64,000 bases of DNA from DAHUYF01 sp035623985. GTDB lineage: Bacteria; Pseudomonadota; Alphaproteobacteria; ATCC43930; CGMCC-115725. The position numbers and the translations under genes are program-made. This document shows, piece after piece, positions 52,459 through 60,840 of the stretch (its first letter is position 1; every line of letters begins with the position of its first letter). The notes under the pieces are model-generated. The model did not search any database and was not told the DNA's origin. It worked only from the letters and a program-made list of their open reading frames with translations. The stretch is from NCBI GenBank assembly GCA_035623985.1, contig DASPSJ010000050.1, positions 1-64,000 of the forward strand, given 5' to 3'.

Positions 52459-52929
52459 TCAGATCTCCTTCGTCTTGCGCATTTCGGCGGCGGCGCGCTT
52501 GATCGCCTTCTTGATGCGCACATAGGTCATGCAGCGGCAGAGATTGCCGTTCATGGCGTCGACGATCTGCGCGTCGGTGGGGTTCGGATTCTTCTGCAGC
52601 AGCGAAGCCGCCTGCATGATCTGGCCCGACTGGCACCAGCCGCATTGCGGCGTCTGCTCGGCGATCCAGGCCTTCTGCAGCGGATGCTCGCCCTGCGGAT
52701 CGAGTCCCTCGATGGTCGTCACCTCGCCCGCCGCGGCGTCGGCCAGGCTGGTCTGGCAGGAGCGCACCGCCTCGCCGTTGAGATGGACCGTGCAGGCCCC
52801 GCAAAGACCGGCGCCGCAGCCGAATTTCGTGCCGGTCATCTGCAGATGCTCGCGGATGACCCAGAGAAGCGGCGTGTCGTCGGGCATGTCGACGACGCGC
52901 CGGAAGCCGTTGATGGTCAGAATCGTCAT
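52459..52929 (-). CDS. IorA-like 2Fe-2S subunit
   Basis: The 156-aa protein has two iron-sulfur motifs: plant-ferredoxin type GCGAGLCGACTVHLNG with a following Cys (RSCQTS), and the C-terminal CGWCQSG ... LCRCMTYVRI. It mediates electron flow from the molybdenum site. The gene is 1 nt upstream of the IorB-like gene. It lacks its own signal and probably travels with the Tat-exported partner. Confidence 0.94.
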   Translation of the reverse strand: MTILTINGFRRVVDMPDDTPLLWVIREHLQMTGTKFGCGAGLCGACTVHLNGEAVRSCQTSLADAAAGEVTTIEGLDPQGEHPLQKAWIAEQTPQCGWCQSGQIMQAASLLQKNPNPTDAQIVDAMNGNLCRCMTYVRIKKAIKRAAAEMRKTKEI

Positions 52930-53364
52930 GGTGTCCCCTTCCGTCGTTGCCCGCCCCGTGCCGATGCCTTCTTGCGGGCAGAGCGGCGCGTTAAATTAGA
53001 ACTGCCGCGCCGGCGCGAAGCGCGCCGACGGGTTCCCCTTGATGGCGATGCCGCCGCCCCTCCGATGGGGCGGTGCCGTCATCGGGAGCGCGCGCGGATT
53101 GCGCCTATGGATGTGCCGAGTTCCGTTCCTCCCGGTGATAATTATATTTCGTTGGTCACAGGTGCCGTGACATGGCGACCGCTCAAGTCATGCTTGCAGC
53201 GTCCCATGCATCCTGTCAATGCCGAGAAGATGGGCAGAACCTTCGAATCCTTGGGCAATCGCTAGACAATCGGGAGATGGCGCATCGCGCCTCGCTCCAA
53301 CCGGCGGAAAGTTCGGACGCATTCACGGCGACAGGGTGGCGATGGTCGGGGCGTCGATCGGCCG
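52930..53364. other. intergenic region between divergent oxidoreductase and pqq genes
   Basis: About 435 bases of non-coding sequence; the open frames are short shadows. It must hold the promoters for the minus-strand IorAB unit and part of the pqqA promoter region. A moderately AT-rich patch lies near 53130-53160. Confidence 0.4.
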
Positions 53365-53393
53365 TTGACAGGTGGATGCCCAGCCCCTAGCGT
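53365..53393 (+). promoter_or_regulatory. sigma-70-like promoter of pqqA
   Basis: TTGACA followed after 17 nt by TAGCGT forms a consensus -35 with a weak -10, about 60 nt before the pqqA ATG. Confidence 0.55.
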
Positions 53394-53452
53394 TAATGAT
53401 TGGCTTGGTTCGATGGCGTTTCATCGACCGGTCTGGCGAGGAGGAACGCACA

Positions 53453-53533
53453 ATGAAGTGGACGACGCCGCGCATCGTGGAAATCGCCGTAGGCCTGGAA
53501 ATCAATTCCTACGCCTGCGCCGAGCTGAAATAA
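53453..53533 (+). CDS. pqqA: PQQ precursor peptide PqqA
   Basis: A 26-codon gene behind GAGGAGG encodes MKWTTPRIVEIAVG then LEINSYACAEL. Glu16 and Tyr20 (E-x3-Y) are the two residues cross-linked by PqqE to build pyrroloquinoline quinone. The ACAEL ending is the alphaproteobacterial form. It is the first gene of the plus-strand pqqA-pqqCDE operon. Confidence 0.96.
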   Translation: MKWTTPRIVEIAVGLEINSYACAELK

Positions 53534-53550
53534 GCATCTAGGCAGACCAG

Positions 53551-53579
53551 CCCTTTGCCGAGCACGCGCTCGGCAGGGG
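53551..53579 (+). terminator. attenuator-like hairpin between pqqA and pqqC
   Basis: An 8-bp stem TGCCGAGC/GCTCGGCA with a 4-nt loop, extended by CCC/GGGG across a small bulge, starts 18 nt after the pqqA stop. There is no T tract. Such stem-loops after pqqA are known to keep the precursor peptide message in excess. Confidence 0.6.
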
Positions 53580-53667
53580 CGTGGTCGAATCAATCGCCCG
53601 GGCATTTTGGAGCCCGAGGCTCTATGCTCATGCTACTGCCCCAGGCGCAGTATGAAGACGGGGCGCC

Positions 53668-54417
53668 ATGACCGAGAAGCTGCTGACGCCGGATGAGCTG
53701 GAGGCGGCGCTGCGCGCTATCGGCGCCGAGCGCTACCACAACCGCCATCCTTTCCACCGGTTGTTGCATAGCGGCAAGCTCGATCGCGGCCAGATCCAGG
53801 CCTGGGCGCTCAACCGCTACTACTATCAGCGCCAGATCCCGATCAAGGACGCCAGCCTGATCGCCCGGCTGCCGAGCGCCGAGCTGCGTCGCGCCTGGCG
53901 GTCGCGGCTCGTCGACCATGACGGCGACGGCAATGCGCCAGGCGGCATCGAGCGCTGGCTCAAGCTCGCCGAGGGCGTCGGCCTCGATCGCGCCTTTGTC
54001 GAATCGACCGAGGGCATCCTACCGACGACGCGCTTTGCCGTCGACGCCTATGTCAATTTCGTGCGCGAGCGCTCCGTGCTCGAAGCCATTGCGTCTTCGC
54101 TCACCGAAATGTTCTCGCCCGGCATCATTGCCGAGCGTGTCGAAGGCATGCTCCGCGGCTATCCCTTCATTACCATGGATACGCTCGCCTATTTCAAGCC
54201 GCGCCTCACCCAGGCGCCGCGCGACGCTGATTTCGCCCTGGCCTATGTCAAGGCCGAGGCGCGCACCCGGGAGCAGCAGGAGGCGGTGCTTGCGGCGCTG
54301 CGATTCAAATGCGGCGTATTGTGGGGCCAGCTCGACGGGCTTTACCTCGCCTATGTCGAGCCGCGTTTTGTGCCGCCTGGCGCCTTCGTGCCCGGCCAGG
54401 ACGGGATCGGCCGGTGA
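53668..54417 (+). CDS. pqqC: pyrroloquinoline-quinone synthase PqqC
   Basis: The 249-aa protein matches PqqC throughout: YHNRHPFHRLLHSGKLDRGQ, YYYQRQIPIKDASLIARLP, DHDGDG, EGILPTTRFAVDAYVNFV and ALRFKCGVLWGQLDGLYLAY are conserved active-site segments. It performs the final oxidation and ring closure in PQQ synthesis. Its stop overlaps the GTG start of pqqD. Confidence 0.97.
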   Translation: MTEKLLTPDELEAALRAIGAERYHNRHPFHRLLHSGKLDRGQIQAWALNRYYYQRQIPIKDASLIARLPSAELRRAWRSRLVDHDGDGNAPGGIERWLKLAEGVGLDRAFVESTEGILPTTRFAVDAYVNFVRERSVLEAIASSLTEMFSPGIIAERVEGMLRGYPFITMDTLAYFKPRLTQAPRDADFALAYVKAEARTREQQEAVLAALRFKCGVLWGQLDGLYLAYVEPRFVPPGAFVPGQDGIGR

Positions 54418-54710
54418 GCGGCGCGCCGCAGCGCGCGATCGTCACCGGCTCCAGCCGACTGCGCTTTGCGCCGCATGTGAAGTTCCGCTACGACGAGACG
54501 CGCGGCCGCTGGGTCGTGCTGGCGCCGGAGCGCCTGCTGCTGCCCGACGAGCAGGCGGTGGAGATCCTCAAGTTGATCGACGGCGCATCGAGCGTCGATG
54601 CCGTCATCGACGATCTCACCCGGCGCTTCGAGGCACCGCGCGAGATCATCGCCGCCGACGTAATCGGCATGCTCCAGGACCTCGCCGATAAAGGGGTACT
54701 CGCGTCATGA
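54414..54710 (+). CDS. pqqD: PQQ biosynthesis peptide chaperone PqqD
   Basis: The 98-aa protein starts with GTG, overlapping the pqqC stop by 4 nt. RLRFAPHVKFRYDETRGRWV, APERLLLPDEQAVEILKLID and VIGMLQDLADKGVL are typical RRE-domain PqqD features. It binds PqqA and presents it to PqqE. The stop overlaps the pqqE start (ATGA). Confidence 0.95.
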   Translation: MSGAPQRAIVTGSSRLRFAPHVKFRYDETRGRWVVLAPERLLLPDEQAVEILKLIDGASSVDAVIDDLTRRFEAPREIIAADVIGMLQDLADKGVLAS

Positions 54711-55840
54711 GCGGCGACATCGCCCCGCCGCTGGCGCTGCTCGCGGAGCTCACCCATCGCTGCCCGTTGCGCTGTCCTTATTGCTCGAACCCGCTCGAGC
54801 TCGAGCGCGCCAGCGCCGAGCTCGACCAAGCGACCTGGCAGCGCGTGCTGAGCGAGGCGGCGGCGCTCGGCACGCTGCAAGTGCACTTCTCCGGCGGCGA
54901 GCCGTTGGTGCGGCGCGATCTCGCGGCGCTGGTGCGCCATGCCGGCGCGGTCGGGCTCTATAGCAACCTCATCACCTCGGGCGTCCTGCTCGACCGCGCC
55001 CGGCTTGCCGAACTGGTGGAGGCCGGGCTCGAGCATGTGCAGCTCAGCTTCCAGGATTCAGACGCGGTGAGCGCCGACCGCATCGCCGGCCTCGCCGAAG
55101 CGCATGTGAAGAAGCTCGCCGCGGCCGCGCTGGTGCGCGAGGCCGGACTGCCGCTCACCGTCAATGCGGTGATGCACCGCCAGAACCTCGAACGGCTGCC
55201 GGAGATGATCGAGCTCGCGCTCAAGCTCGGCGCCGGCCGGCTCGAAGTGGCGCACGTGCAGTATTACGGCTGGGCGCTTGCCAACCGCCGCGCGCTGCTG
55301 CCGACGGAGGCGCAGCTCGAGCGCGCGACATCCGTCGTCGCCGAGGCGCGCGTGCGGCTCAAGGGCATCCTCACCATCGACTACGTCGTGCCGGATTATT
55401 ATGCGCGACGGCCGAAGGCGTGCATGGGCGGCTGGGGCCGGCAGTTCCTCAACGTCTCGCCCGCCGGCAAGGTGCTGCCTTGCCATGCCGCGGAGAGCCT
55501 GCCGGGCTTCGAATTTCCCTCGGTGCACGCGGCAAGCCTGACCGAGATCTGGTATCGCTCCGAAGCCTTCAACCGGTTCCGCGGCACCGCCTGGATGCCG
55601 GAGCCCTGCCACTCCTGCGAGCGGCGCGAGATCGATTGGGGCGGCTGCCGCTGCCAGGCCTTCGCGCTCACCGGCGATGCCGCGCGCACCGACCCCGCTT
55701 GCGCTTTGGCACCCGACCGGGCGCTGCTCGACCGGCTGCGCGAGGCCGACGCCGCGGCACCCGCCGGCGATTTCATCTATCGTCAAATCGGTGCTGCGCC
55801 GGCGCCCGCCGGACGCTATTTCCTCGCGCACTCGCCATAA
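54707..55840 (+). CDS. pqqE: radical SAM PqqA cross-linking enzyme PqqE
   Basis: The 377-aa protein has the radical SAM motif CPLRCPYC near residue 19 and HFSGGEPLVR, followed by a SPASM-type domain with KACMGGWGRQFLNVSPAG, VLPCHAAESL and CHSCERREIDWGGCRCQAF. It joins Glu16 and Tyr20 of PqqA, the first step of PQQ synthesis. It closes the pqqA-C-D-E operon. Confidence 0.97.
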   Translation: MSGDIAPPLALLAELTHRCPLRCPYCSNPLELERASAELDQATWQRVLSEAAALGTLQVHFSGGEPLVRRDLAALVRHAGAVGLYSNLITSGVLLDRARLAELVEAGLEHVQLSFQDSDAVSADRIAGLAEAHVKKLAAAALVREAGLPLTVNAVMHRQNLERLPEMIELALKLGAGRLEVAHVQYYGWALANRRALLPTEAQLERATSVVAEARVRLKGILTIDYVVPDYYARRPKACMGGWGRQFLNVSPAGKVLPCHAAESLPGFEFPSVHAASLTEIWYRSEAFNRFRGTAWMPEPCHSCERREIDWGGCRCQAFALTGDAARTDPACALAPDRALLDRLREADAAAPAGDFIYRQIGAAPAPAGRYFLAHSP

Positions 55841-56181
55841 ACGGGAGCGGCTCGACCGCATCCGCCGCGCCGGGCGCCGGCCCGATCGTCGCGAAAATCA
55901 GGGAGCAGGCCGGGATCTTTCGGCTCCGCGCAGCCATGCGGCCTTTCGCGGCGACCTGCGCCACACCGACTGCCAGCAAAGCTCGTCCTCAAGGACGTCA
56001 TCGGCCGCCACGACAGCGTCGCCAAGGCGGGAACGGTCCGGGATTCCCGAGACAAGGATGACACAACGAATCCGATAAAAGTCTATTTTTGATTGTGAGA
56101 TTTCAAATTGTCACGCTCCGTCATCATATTGAAAATACTCATCTTTTATCATCCTTGCTTGTGAATAATAATATTAATTAG
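55841..56181. other. intergenic region, AT-rich in its second half
   Basis: No gene is supported. From about 56080 to 56240 base composition is strikingly AT-rich for this genome, with poly-A/T and AATAATAAT runs, likely a strong or regulated promoter for the downstream plus-strand gene. Confidence 0.5.
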
Positions 56182-56201
56182 AGAATCTCTTCAGAGATTC
56201 T
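56182..56201. promoter_or_regulatory. perfect 20-bp dyad operator candidate
   Basis: AGAATCTCT-TC-AGAGATTCT is a perfect 9-bp inverted repeat with 2-nt centre, placed 7 nt before a -10-like TATACA (56208-56213), and upstream of the gene starting at 56272. Confidence 0.6.
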
Positions 56202-56271
56202 ACTTGCTATACAATTTACCAGGGCAATTGCGTTTTCGGGCAGAACTCGCCCTCTTTCGGAGGCAATCGTG

Positions 56272-57006
56272 ATGGCTTTGAGCGATGATTTTGACGTCGT
56301 CCAATTGTTCGTCGAATTCAGCCTGGAGTGGTTGGACAACCGCGGCTACGCGCTTACCGTCGATGCCGATTTGTCGAACTGGACCGCGGTCATGGCGGCA
56401 TCGACGGACGCTTTCGTCAATCCGACCTTCGATCCGCGCCACGCCAGCCTGTCCGCGGCGAACAGCTTCTGGCTCGATGTTCGCTCCGGCTCGCACACCA
56501 TTGCGACTTGCGCCGCGCGCCTCTTCGTCACCGACGATTTCCTCGCTCTCATGCGCACGCAGCGCCTATGGCAGGACGAGCCGCCGCCGGAGCTCGGCAC
56601 GCTGGCGATCACTGCGCGGCGCGGAATGCCGATCATCGCCAGCCATATCGGACATGAGGGCGGCCTTTGGGTCCATCCGCGGCATCGCAAGCGCGGTCTC
56701 TCGGTCATCCTGCCGCATCTGACGCGCGCCCTGTGCGTGCGCGAATGGGACGTCGACTGGCAAACCGGCGTGACGCAGCGGGGGATCGGCGAGCGTGGCA
56801 TCGCCAGATCGGCCTACGGCATGCGGCATGTCGAGCCGTGCTTTGAAGGCTATTTTCCGCCGACGCGAAGCCTCGAGCGGCTTTACTTCGCCTATATGGA
56901 TCGCGAGGAGCTAATCGCCGGGCTCGACCGCGACACCGTTGCCGGCCTCCTCCCGGATCGCCACCAGCAGCCGCGTCACCTGCGCGCGCTTGTCAAGGAA
57001 AGGTAG
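56272..57006 (+). CDS. hypothetical protein, possibly GNAT-fold
   Basis: The roughly 244-aa protein starts at the ATG 8 nt after CGGAGG (a GTG one codon earlier is possible). There is no signal peptide. The stretch EGGLWVHPRHRKRGLSVILP resembles the acyl-CoA-binding strand-loop-helix of acetyltransferases, but the rest does not clearly match. It is not an autoinducer synthase by motif. Its 3' end overlaps the convergent PAS_5-like gene by 96 bp. The promoter region is AT-rich and carries a perfect dyad. Confidence 0.65.
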   Translation: MALSDDFDVVQLFVEFSLEWLDNRGYALTVDADLSNWTAVMAASTDAFVNPTFDPRHASLSAANSFWLDVRSGSHTIATCAARLFVTDDFLALMRTQRLWQDEPPPELGTLAITARRGMPIIASHIGHEGGLWVHPRHRKRGLSVILPHLTRALCVREWDVDWQTGVTQRGIGERGIARSAYGMRHVEPCFEGYFPPTRSLERLYFAYMDREELIAGLDRDTVAGLLPDRHQQPRHLRALVKER

Positions 57007-57744
57007 GATCAGCCGCGTATAGTGATGGGTGGTGCCGCCGATACCGCAGCGCATGCGATGCAGGCGCGGGACCGCGGTCAGGCGGACGGTATTGTAGTCG
57101 CGCATCACGCTGTCGGCCATGATCGCCACGGGATAGGCCCGCGGCGCTTCGTAACGGCCGATCGGCACGTCGTAGCCGAACAGCTCGTAACGGAATTCCT
57201 CCGGGTCGCCGCTGCTGACGTCGACGACGTGCAGCTTGCCGATGATGCCGGCGCGCGTGAGGGGGACCGTATCGATGCTGGAGAACTGGCAGGCGCCGGC
57301 GGCGCGCAGATCGCCCCAGTAGCGGTAGAGGCTGCTCAGCGGATCACCGCGCGTCGGGAGGCTGTTGAGTTTGAGGGCGCGCCGTTCGACATAATTGCCG
57401 TCGTGATCGGAAGTGATATCGATCAGATTCGAGCGGATGAAGGGAATGGTCTGGGCCTCCCGCGCGAAGGCCGTGAGCCTCGGCGGCCGGGAAGCCGCCT
57501 TCACCGGAATCGGGATCGGCGTCGGCGAGGCGGAGGGGGTGCCGGCGTCCGGCATCGACACGGCCCTGCATCCCTGCTCGCGGCAATGCGACGCCGCCGC
57601 GGCGTAATTGCGCGCGGTATGCTCGAAGCCGGCAATGTGTTCAATCGTTGAAAGCGCGCGCAGATAACTGCAACTCTCCGTTTCGGCGCAGGCGATCTCC
57701 GGCCGGGCGTCGCCAACCCTGACAGACGCGTTGATCACCATCAC
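56911..57744 (-). CDS. PAS_5-domain protein
   Basis: The 277-aa protein has an N-terminal region with several Cys (CAETESC, CREQGC) and a Pro-rich linker. A PAS_5-like domain (PF07310) covers about residues 135-265: LYRYWGDLRAAGACQFSSID, LHVVDVSSGDPEEFRYELFG and TRLILPFLDKRAQVTRLLVA. PAS_5 proteins are common single-domain sensors in alphaproteobacteria. Its start overlaps the XRE gene stop by 4 nt, so the two probably act together. Confidence 0.75.
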   Translation of the reverse strand: MMVINASVRVGDARPEIACAETESCSYLRALSTIEHIAGFEHTARNYAAAASHCREQGCRAVSMPDAGTPSASPTPIPIPVKAASRPPRLTAFAREAQTIPFIRSNLIDITSDHDGNYVERRALKLNSLPTRGDPLSSLYRYWGDLRAAGACQFSSIDTVPLTRAGIIGKLHVVDVSSGDPEEFRYELFGYDVPIGRYEAPRAYPVAIMADSVMRDYNTVRLTAVPRLHRMRCGIGGTTHHYTRLILPFLDKRAQVTRLLVAIREEAGNGVAVEPGD

Positions 57745-58196
57745 ACGTCGTCGTCCGTCGAACGCTCGGCCATCCGCGCCATGATCAGCAGGCAGGCCGA
57801 GCGCAGCCGTGGATCCTTGATCCCGTAATAGGCACCCAGCACCATCGACGCTTCCTTGCGCGTCAGATCCGACGCCCCCACCGTTTCTTCTGGATGGCCG
57901 GTCTCGTCGAGGCCTTCAAAAAAATAGGGCAGCGAAACGTTGAGAATGCGTGCTAGCTGGTAGAGCCGGCTGGCGCTGATCCGGTTCTCGCCGGTCTCGT
58001 ATTTTTGCACCGCCTGGAAGGAGAGCCCGACTTTGGCGCCGAGCTCGGTCTGCGTCAGCCCCGCTTGCGCGCGGCGCAGCCGCAACTGTCCCCCGACATG
58101 CTGGTCGATCGGATCCGGGCCATCGACGATCACGGTGCGGCGCTTGAAGGACGGGCCGGAGCCGTCGGCATCGGATACGGGCATCAACTTTCTCAA
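57741..58196 (-). CDS. XRE-family helix-turn-helix regulator
   Basis: The 151-aa protein has a Cro/C1-type HTH: LRLRRAQAGLTQTELGAKVG then LSFQAVQKYETGENRISASR. The C-terminal helical part may allow oligomerisation. The TTG start has AGGAG 6 nt upstream; an ATG four codons later is the alternative. The 5' region is AT-rich. It heads a two-gene unit with the PAS_5 protein and could regulate the divergent or adjacent genes. Confidence 0.88.
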   Translation of the reverse strand: MRKLMPVSDADGSGPSFKRRTVIVDGPDPIDQHVGGQLRLRRAQAGLTQTELGAKVGLSFQAVQKYETGENRISASRLYQLARILNVSLPYFFEGLDETGHPEETVGASDLTRKEASMVLGAYYGIKDPRLRSACLLIMARMAERSTDDDV

Positions 58197-58363
58197 GGTC
58201 GTCTCCTATTGCAGCAACCCTAAACTGTAGCGTAGCAGAGAAAATTTATCAATTTATAAGTGAATATGGTTAATCATTTGCGCCATCGATCAATGCACGG
58301 CAAGTATAAGGTCGCCGTTGACAATATGCGACGCCGACGTCGCGGCCGTTTTTTTGCCGCTGT

Positions 58364-59422
58364 TCAGTGTACTACATAGCCCTCGGTTGCTCCGCGCGGC
58401 GGCCCGTCGACTGCCGCGCGGAGGCTGCGTGCGAGCCAGCTCGAGACGTGTATACGATAATGCAGGGGATCCCAATAGTTGTCGTCCGAGCGGGTTACTT
58501 CGCTCGAGATCATGAAGTCGACGAGCCGCGTATCCGGTGACGCGGCAGCGAGCGCGGCGAGCCGCAGCTTGCATTCGTCCCAAACGATCGCCTCGCGGCT
58601 GCCCGGACGCGGCTGTGCGGCAAGATGGTAAGGCACGAGGAAGAGGATCTTCTTCGCCTCGGGCATGGCGCGAAGCAAGTCGCTCAGCAACGCGAGCGCG
58701 GGAAAACGCAACGCCCGCCGCTCTTCAGCGCTCATCTGCACCGGCGGCACCACCGGCGCAATTGCTGCGAGGCCGTTGGGATAGAGATGCGCGCGCGCGC
58801 GCGCGACATCGTAGACGGCGTCATCCGGCAGAAAATCGGTGTAGCCGTCGCGCCCATAGGGCCGCGGCCGCAATCCCGTCAACACGCCGAATTCGATGCC
58901 GGCCTGCTCGACGGCGTAGAGGTTGAATTGCTCGAGATAGTCGTTCCAGGGATCGTCGTCATACATCCACTCCGGGAAGGAGCGCTCGGTATATTTGGCG
59001 ATGTCATCGCCGGTCTCGCACCAGACGATGTCGATGCCGACGAGCAGGACCCTGGCATCGGGGTGGTGGCGGGCGAAGAGCATGCCCAGGCGCCATTGCT
59101 CGTAGGCGGTGGCGCTGTTCATCGCGAGGTTGGCAAAGCGCGCGCCGAACAGCGGATCGAGCTCCGCCGGACGCAGCAGCCGGCTGGTCGAGGTGCCGAG
59201 AATGATGCTGTCGAACGCGCTCGACCGCGCCAGGGCCGGGAAGGAATAGCGCGCGTTGGTAGTGATGGGGCTGCGATCGAAGGGCGGCGAGAAGGCGAGC
59301 GTGTCGAAGGGATCCAGGATGACGACGAAGGCGTAGATCGCGCCGCCGAGCGCCAAGGAAAGACTGAGCAGCCGGCGGCAGAATCCTCGCCAGGGATCAG
59401 AACTGGAAATAGATGAATTCAT
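58364..59422 (-). CDS. SGNH-type periplasmic acetyltransferase partner of MBOAT (AlgJ/AlgX-like)
   Basis: The 352-aa protein has an N-terminal membrane anchor (about residues 15-33). The SGNH triad is visible: Ser in SIILGTSTSRLL, and the Asp-x-x-His dyad in NYWDPLHY near the end. LLVGIDIVWCETGDDI lies in the core. Such proteins take acetyl groups from an MBOAT partner and place them on polysaccharide. The gene overlaps the MBOAT gene by 26 nt. A short GC-alternating tract in the coding sequence (ARARAHLYP) is fortuitous. Confidence 0.78.
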   Translation of the reverse strand: MNSSISSSDPWRGFCRRLLSLSLALGGAIYAFVVILDPFDTLAFSPPFDRSPITTNARYSFPALARSSAFDSIILGTSTSRLLRPAELDPLFGARFANLAMNSATAYEQWRLGMLFARHHPDARVLLVGIDIVWCETGDDIAKYTERSFPEWMYDDDPWNDYLEQFNLYAVEQAGIEFGVLTGLRPRPYGRDGYTDFLPDDAVYDVARARAHLYPNGLAAIAPVVPPVQMSAEERRALRFPALALLSDLLRAMPEAKKILFLVPYHLAAQPRPGSREAIVWDECKLRLAALAAASPDTRLVDFMISSEVTRSDDNYWDPLHYRIHVSSWLARSLRAAVDGPPRGATEGYVVH

Positions 59423-60773
59423 GCTGCAGCCGGCCTCCGATCGCCAGCAAGGCCCAGACCAGCGCCACCGCCGCCGCGCCTGCCGCCCAGCCATTCGGCC
59501 GCAGCCGGGCGAGCATTGCCTGCTGGCTGGTCGGCCCCAGCAGCGACACCGCCAGGCCGACGAAAAGAACGGCGCGGTTGTCGAACCGCACTTTGCCGAA
59601 GCCATTGGACCCGGCCATGGCCTGCAGGATGTGCCCGGCGGTGGCGAAATCGGCGGCACGGAACAACACCCAGCCCATGAGCACGAACAGCATGGTGAGC
59701 GTCCAGCCGGCGAGCCAAGGCAAGTGGAGCCGGCGCCGCGTCCAGGCGCCATTCACCGCCAGCGCCACGCCGTGCAACCCGCCCCAGGCGACGAAGGTCC
59801 AGCTCGCGCCGTGCCAGAGCCCGCCCAGCAGCATGGTGAGGATGACATTGACCGCCTGGCGCAGGCCGCCCCGGCGGTTGCCGCCGAGCGGAATGTAGAG
59901 ATAGTCGCGCAAGATGCGCGACAAGGTGATGTGCCAGCCCCGCCAGAACTCGCGGATCGAGGCGGCGCGATAGGGCGCATCGAAATTGAACGGCAGGCGG
60001 AAGCCGAACATCAGCGCCAGCCCGATCGCCATGTCGGAATAGCCGGAGAAATCGAAATAGATCTGGAGCGCGAAACCCACCGCCGCCGCCCAGCCCTCGG
60101 CGAAGTTGAGCGCGGTGCCCGCCGCCGCCTTGGCGAAGAGCAGGTTGACGTTGGGCGCGAGCGTGTCGGCAAGCGCCACTTTCTTCATCAGGCCAAGGAT
60201 GAACAGCATCGCGCCGCGGCCCAGATTCTCCCACGTCTCCGGCCGGCGCGGCGGCGCGTCGAATTGCGGGATGATCTCGTTGTGGCGAACGATCGGCCCG
60301 GCGATGAGTTGCGGGAAGAAGAAGACGAAGAGGCAGTAATCCGCCAGCGGATAGATGTGGCGGTCGCCGCGCCGGAGATCGACGAGGTAGGAGATCTTCT
60401 GGAAAACGAAGAAGCTGATGCCGAGCGGCAGGATGATGTCGAGGCTGGGCGGGACGCGGCCGGTCAACGCGAAGAGGTTGGCAAGAAAGAAGTTGGCGTA
60501 TTTGAAGAATCCCAACGCGCCCAGATTGAGCACGATGCCGAGATCGAGCCAGAAGCGGCCATGCCCGGCGGCAAACAGCCGCGCCAGCAGCCAATTGGCC
60601 AGCGCAAGGCCGACCAGCAGCGGCACGAAGCGCACGTCCCAATAGCCGTAATACACCAGCGACGCCGCGATCAGCAGCCCGATCCGCAGGGCGCGGCGGC
60701 GGGCGACGGCGTAATAGAGCCCGAGCGTGACCGGCAGGAAGACGAGGATGAAGATGCTCGAGCTGAACAGCAT
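59397..60773 (-). CDS. MBOAT-family O-acyltransferase (AlgI-like)
   Basis: The 458-aa polytopic protein shows MLFSSSIFILVFLPVTLGLY at the start, NFDAPYRAASIREFWRGWHI and GLWHGASWTFVAWGGLHG with the catalytic His, all characteristic of AlgI/PatA-type MBOAT acyltransferases. It moves acetyl groups across the inner membrane for polysaccharide O-acetylation. The SGNH partner gene follows with an overlap. Whether it serves the EPS of the first region cannot be told. Confidence 0.94.
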   Translation of the reverse strand: MLFSSSIFILVFLPVTLGLYYAVARRRALRIGLLIAASLVYYGYWDVRFVPLLVGLALANWLLARLFAAGHGRFWLDLGIVLNLGALGFFKYANFFLANLFALTGRVPPSLDIILPLGISFFVFQKISYLVDLRRGDRHIYPLADYCLFVFFFPQLIAGPIVRHNEIIPQFDAPPRRPETWENLGRGAMLFILGLMKKVALADTLAPNVNLLFAKAAAGTALNFAEGWAAAVGFALQIYFDFSGYSDMAIGLALMFGFRLPFNFDAPYRAASIREFWRGWHITLSRILRDYLYIPLGGNRRGGLRQAVNVILTMLLGGLWHGASWTFVAWGGLHGVALAVNGAWTRRRLHLPWLAGWTLTMLFVLMGWVLFRAADFATAGHILQAMAGSNGFGKVRFDNRAVLFVGLAVSLLGPTSQQAMLARLRPNGWAAGAAAVALVWALLAIGGRLQHEFIYFQF

Positions 60774-60840
60774 GCCGGCGCTCTTCTACCCGATCGGCGG
60801 CGGCAATTGCAGGCTTAATTTTCGGGCTCCCGGCCGCGCG

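Noticed and set aside
56272..57006. Autoinducer synthase with lux box upstream
   Set aside because: The dyad is lux-box sized, but the protein lacks LuxI-family motifs.
58785..58805. GC-alternating repeat as a regulatory element
   Set aside because: It lies in the SGNH gene and simply encodes Arg/Ala residues in frame.
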